From: Balneolia bacterium
GTDB taxonomy: Bacteria; Bacteroidota; Rhodothermia; Balneolales; Cyclonatronaceae
Direction of reading: 5' to 3'
DNA: 9,214 bases
Assembly (NCBI GenBank): GCA_003567135.1
Contig: PXAI01000262.1
Location: 1 to 9,214, forward strand
Numbering within the stretch: the first letter of the stretch is position 1; each line of letters begins with the position of its first letter. The position numbers were made by a program, and so were the translations under genes. The notes under the pieces were generated by a model. The model was given only the letters and a program-made list of their open reading frames with translations. It had not been told where the DNA came from and did not search any database. Below are positions 6,735-9,214 of this stretch, piece after piece.

Positions 6735-6752
6735 AAAAAGTCCGTACATTTT
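6722..6752 (+). promoter_or_regulatory. Possible Bacteroidota-type promoter of the efflux operon
   Basis: TTG at 6722-6724, then 20 bases, then TACATTTT (6745-6752) is one base off the Bacteroidota -7 pattern TAnnTTTG with an acceptable -33 spacing. The leader to the ATG at 6822 would be about 60-65 bases. Weak, pattern-based. Confidence 0.3.
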
Positions 6753-6821
6753 ATCCTGAAAGAAAAAGCGAATGACGGCTATATCAAATATATGCCTGAA
6801 TAACTAATCAGTAATATAATT

Positions 6822-8156
6822 ATGCAAGCAAAAATACGATTGATTTTACTACTGCTGACAGCCGGAATTCTGGCGCCGGCTGCCGTGGTGGCTCAGCAGG
6901 ATTCATTATTCATTTCAATTGATGAAGCGCTGGAAATGGCATCTGCCGGTAATTTTGAAGTTAAGCAGAGCAGCCAGCAATATGAAGCAGCCCGGCAGAG
7001 ATACCGGCAGACCTATGCGGTGTATCTGCCGCAGGTTTCCGTTGAGTATAACGCGATATCAACCGATAATCCCCTGAACGTATTCGGATTCAGACTTATG
7101 CAGAAGAGCGTGACCCAGGCCGATTTCGATCCTGCAAACCTGAATGATCCGGGTTCATTTGAAAATTACAGCACACGCTTCGAGATCAGGCAGCCGCTGT
7201 TTAATCCGGATATGATGATTCGCAGAACCGCGGCGGGGCGTCAGGTTGATGCTTTCCGGGAGAATGAAAGGGGCAAGGCCGAAGCCACACGGTTTCAGGT
7301 AAAGAAAGTGTATTTCCAGCTCGTGCTTATGCAGAATCAGGCCGGAGTTTTGGAAGAGGCGTACAACGCTGCAACCGAATACTACAGAATGGCGCAGAAT
7401 ATGCAGGCTGAAGGGATGCTGAGCCGGGAAGATATGCTCTCGGCGCGTGTGCATCAGCTTGAGGTTGAGAACAAACTTACGGAGACGAAGCACGGAGTAG
7501 AAGAGGTGCGACAGCAGCTGGCATTGCTGCTCGGACTCTCCGGCGATACTCACATCATCCCTGCGGATAATCTTGTAGCGCGAAATCTAGCAGGCGCTGA
7601 AGAGATAGCAGGACTTGAAGTGAATAACAGTTTTATTCGGTCGGCAAGATTGCAGAAAGAAGCGGCTGAAAGAATGGCTAATGCTGAGCGGTTCACTTTT
7701 GTGCCGTCAGTAAACCTGTTTGGCGCGTATGAGCTCAATGATAAAGATGTGTTTGGTTTCGGATCGGGATCATATATGGTGGGCCTGAACGTCCGCTGGA
7801 ATCTTTTTTCGGGGCTGAGCAATGTCGGAAAAGCAGGAGAGGCCAGAGCCGCAGCCAGAGAGGCCGGGTACATGATGCAGCATTTTGAGTATGAGCAGGA
7901 AAATAAAGTTCGCCAGGCACTGCGGGATAAAAAACTGGCCGAAAATCTGCTCGAGCTGGGCAGAGAAGCGATCACTCAGGCAGAGGAGGATGTGCGCATC
8001 AGAGCCAACCGGTTTAAGGAAGGACTCGAGCGAACCACAGATTTGCTGATGGCCGAAACAAGGCTTTCCGAGGCGCGGCTAAAAAAGATGCAGGCGGTTT
8101 ACCACTACAATATCAGCATCGCTGCGCTTGAAATGTTACTCGAAACCGATCTCTGA
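6822..8156 (+). CDS. TolC-family outer-membrane efflux channel
   Basis: This is the outer-membrane duct of a tripartite export system. Residues 1-24 are a Sec signal peptide (KIR, long hydrophobic stretch, cleavage after VVA). The 444-residue product shows two outer-membrane-efflux-protein repeats: the first opens with ISIDEALEMASAGNFEVKQSSQQYEAARQRYRQ and the second, after about residue 265, has the helix with LQKEAAERMANAERFTFVPSVNLFGAY. Each has long Ala/Glu/Gln-rich helices (coiled-coil tunnel) and short beta segments such as PQVSVEYNAIS and PSVNLFGAYEL that build the barrel. The RWNLFSG motif is typical of the family. The ATG at 6822 is the first start giving the signal peptide and lacks a Shine-Dalgarno sequence. 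The adaptor gene follows after 27 bases, so the two form an operon. The exported substrate cannot be told from sequence. Confidence 0.93.
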   Translation: MQAKIRLILLLLTAGILAPAAVVAQQDSLFISIDEALEMASAGNFEVKQSSQQYEAARQRYRQTYAVYLPQVSVEYNAISTDNPLNVFGFRLMQKSVTQADFDPANLNDPGSFENYSTRFEIRQPLFNPDMMIRRTAAGRQVDAFRENERGKAEATRFQVKKVYFQLVLMQNQAGVLEEAYNAATEYYRMAQNMQAEGMLSREDMLSARVHQLEVENKLTETKHGVEEVRQQLALLLGLSGDTHIIPADNLVARNLAGAEEIAGLEVNNSFIRSARLQKEAAERMANAERFTFVPSVNLFGAYELNDKDVFGFGSGSYMVGLNVRWNLFSGLSNVGKAGEARAAAREAGYMMQHFEYEQENKVRQALRDKKLAENLLELGREAITQAEEDVRIRANRFKEGLERTTDLLMAETRLSEARLKKMQAVYHYNISIAALEMLLETDL

Positions 8157-8183
8157 TCCCTAAAGAATTTAAACAGAACAAGA

Positions 8184-9214
8184 ATGATGAAAAATTTATT
8201 ACAACCCATGAAAAAATCAGTTTTAGCAGTTATTGTAGCGGGGGTGGCATTTGCCGGAATTTCGTGCAGTTCTGATATGTCCGAACCGGATTCAGAACCC
8301 GTATCAGGCGTGGAAATTCGTACAGCAGAAGCCATACAAGCCGGTGTTTCGCACAGTTTCCCCGGGAAAATTGAAAGCGTGAACCGAGCCGGCCTGAGCA
8401 CTATCGTGATGGGCACGATCACCATGCTGGATGTGACAGAAGGCGATGCTGTTACAGAAGGAGATCTGCTGGTTCGCATAGACGACAATCAGATCAGAGC
8501 CCAGCGGATGCAGCTGCAGGCAAATATGATGCAGGCGGAAGCGCATCTTAAAAATGTCAGCAACAACTTTGAGCGGATCAGCAATCTCTATCAAAAAGAG
8601 AGCGCAACATCCCGCGAGCTGGATGAAATTACTGCAGCGTATCAGGCGGCTCAGGCCAACGTAAAGGCGCTCCAAGCCGGCTTCGACGAGATTGACGAAA
8701 TGTTTCGATACACAGAAATCCGCGCACCGTTTGACGGCGTGGTTAGCAGCAAGTTTTTCAACCGGGGAGATTTGGCCGCGCCGGGACATCCCATACTTAC
8801 CATTTCTGATCCATCATCTCTGAAAATTACCTCCAACGTGCCCGAAGCCTTAATTGGAAACGTGCACAAGGGGATGACCATCACGTACAGCATTCCATCA
8901 GCAGGAGTAACCGACCGCGAGGCAACGCTTACCAGCGTGAACAGTTCAGGGGATATGATGAGCAATCAGTTCAGCATTGAGGCGCTCCTGGACAGCGGTG
9001 AGGATTTAAACGGACTGAAGCCGGGCATGTACGTAAACGTAAAGGCCGAGCTGGACGAAACCGCGTCCGTTCGTGTTCCTGAAAGCGCTCTGATTCACAG
9101 AGGACAGCTAACCGGCGTTTTTGCTTTATCGGATGAAAACAGAGCCGTTTTGCGGTGGATCAGAACCGGACATGCCGGAGCAGAGGGCGTTGAGGTCATT
9201 TCAGGGCTGGCTCC
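8184..9214 (+). CDS. Lipid-anchored periplasmic adaptor (RND/HlyD-type membrane fusion protein), 3' partial
   Basis: The ORF runs off the right edge after 343 codons. The N-terminus has a lipoprotein signal with GISC, lipidated Cys28 counting from the ATG at 8184 (Cys20 from the in-frame ATG at 8208, which gives the more usual signal length; tandem ATGs at 8184 and 8187 are also possible). The order fits an AcrA/MexA-like adaptor: lipoyl half 1 (about 70-102, VTEGDAVTEGDLLVRID), alpha-hairpin coiled coil (about 103-172), lipoyl half 2 (YTEIRAPFDGVVSSKFFNRGD, 176-196), beta-barrel domain (LKITSNVPEALIGNVHKGM, then LKPGMYVNVKAEL) and the start of the membrane-proximal domain (VRVPESALI). It bridges TolC and an inner-membrane pump; the pump gene, probably RND type, should follow beyond the window. 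No regulator gene is adjacent. Confidence 0.93.
   Translation, partial: MMKNLLQPMKKSVLAVIVAGVAFAGISCSSDMSEPDSEPVSGVEIRTAEAIQAGVSHSFPGKIESVNRAGLSTIVMGTITMLDVTEGDAVTEGDLLVRIDDNQIRAQRMQLQANMMQAEAHLKNVSNNFERISNLYQKESATSRELDEITAAYQAAQANVKALQAGFDEIDEMFRYTEIRAPFDGVVSSKFFNRGDLAAPGHPILTISDPSSLKITSNVPEALIGNVHKGMTITYSIPSAGVTDREATLTSVNSSGDMMSNQFSIEALLDSGEDLNGLKPGMYVNVKAELDETASVRVPESALIHRGQLTGVFALSDENRAVLRWIRTGHAGAEGVEVISGLA

Larger units (their letters stand above)
6577..6821. promoter_or_regulatory. Divergent intergenic control region between deoC and tolC-like gene
   Basis: This 245-bp region must hold promoters for both directions. It is strongly AT-rich on the tolC side. I see a small GGCG/CGCC hairpin (6612-6615 with 6623-6626) on the deoC side, an A-tract at 6660-6667, and the repeats listed separately. 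I could not identify a confident deoC promoter, a riboswitch or a small gene. Confidence 0.6.

Noticed and set aside
7550..8789. Several minus-strand ORFs of 61-161 codons opposite the tolC-like and adaptor genes
   Set aside because: They overlap each other and well-supported coding sequence, carry no domain or signal-peptide logic, and are shadows.
1..9214. CRISPR arrays, tRNA or rRNA genes, insertion sequences, prophage or defence genes
   Set aside because: I saw no spaced direct-repeat array, no cloverleaf or rRNA-like stretch, and no transposase, integrase or nuclease gene; coding sequence accounts for most of the window.

Overview
The window looks like chromosomal DNA from a Gram-negative, Bacteroidota-like bacterium; the Balneolota/Rhodothermota neighbourhood is my best guess. 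Three things point there. An outer-membrane protein of the TolB-propeller plus beta-barrel type ends in a C-terminal Phe. There is a SPOR-domain lipoprotein and a TolC/lipoprotein-adaptor efflux pair. None of the start codons I could place has a convincing Shine-Dalgarno sequence upstream. The lineage is inferred, not demonstrated.

Layout from left to right. (1) 1-1440 (+): 3' end of a large envelope protein, a propeller remnant, a very acidic linker and an outer-membrane barrel. (2) 1570-2568 (+): ldhA, fermentative D-lactate dehydrogenase, with a possible promoter in front. (3) 2570-2669: a perfect 52-bp palindrome of the GTAGAGACGC type flanked by 11-bp direct repeats, between two convergent genes. 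(4) 2674-3201 (-): a small SPOR-domain lipoprotein. (5) 3303-6576 (-): an operon in the order deoC, complete aldehyde dehydrogenase, truncated catalytically dead aldehyde dehydrogenase, followed by a terminator-like hairpin. (6) 6577-6821: a divergent AT-rich control region. (7) 6822-9214 (+): a TolC-family outer-membrane channel and a lipid-anchored periplasmic adaptor that runs off the window; an RND or ABC pump gene is expected next.

How the genes work together. DeoC splits 2-deoxyribose 5-phosphate into glyceraldehyde 3-phosphate and acetaldehyde, and the NAD(P)-dependent aldehyde dehydrogenase could oxidise the acetaldehyde to acetate, so the minus-strand operon reads as a deoxynucleoside-sugar salvage module. 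LdhA would re-oxidise NADH during fermentation. TolC plus adaptor form two parts of a tripartite export pump.

The most striking observation is the dehydrogenase pair. The complete enzyme and the dead partner lie in the same reading frame, separated by one TAA codon and two further codons before an ATG. Together they reproduce the two-domain layout of the ALDH16 family (catalytic domain followed by a shortened non-catalytic ALDH domain), but as two polypeptides. This is either a natural split, two-subunit ALDH16 or a fused gene broken by one nonsense change.
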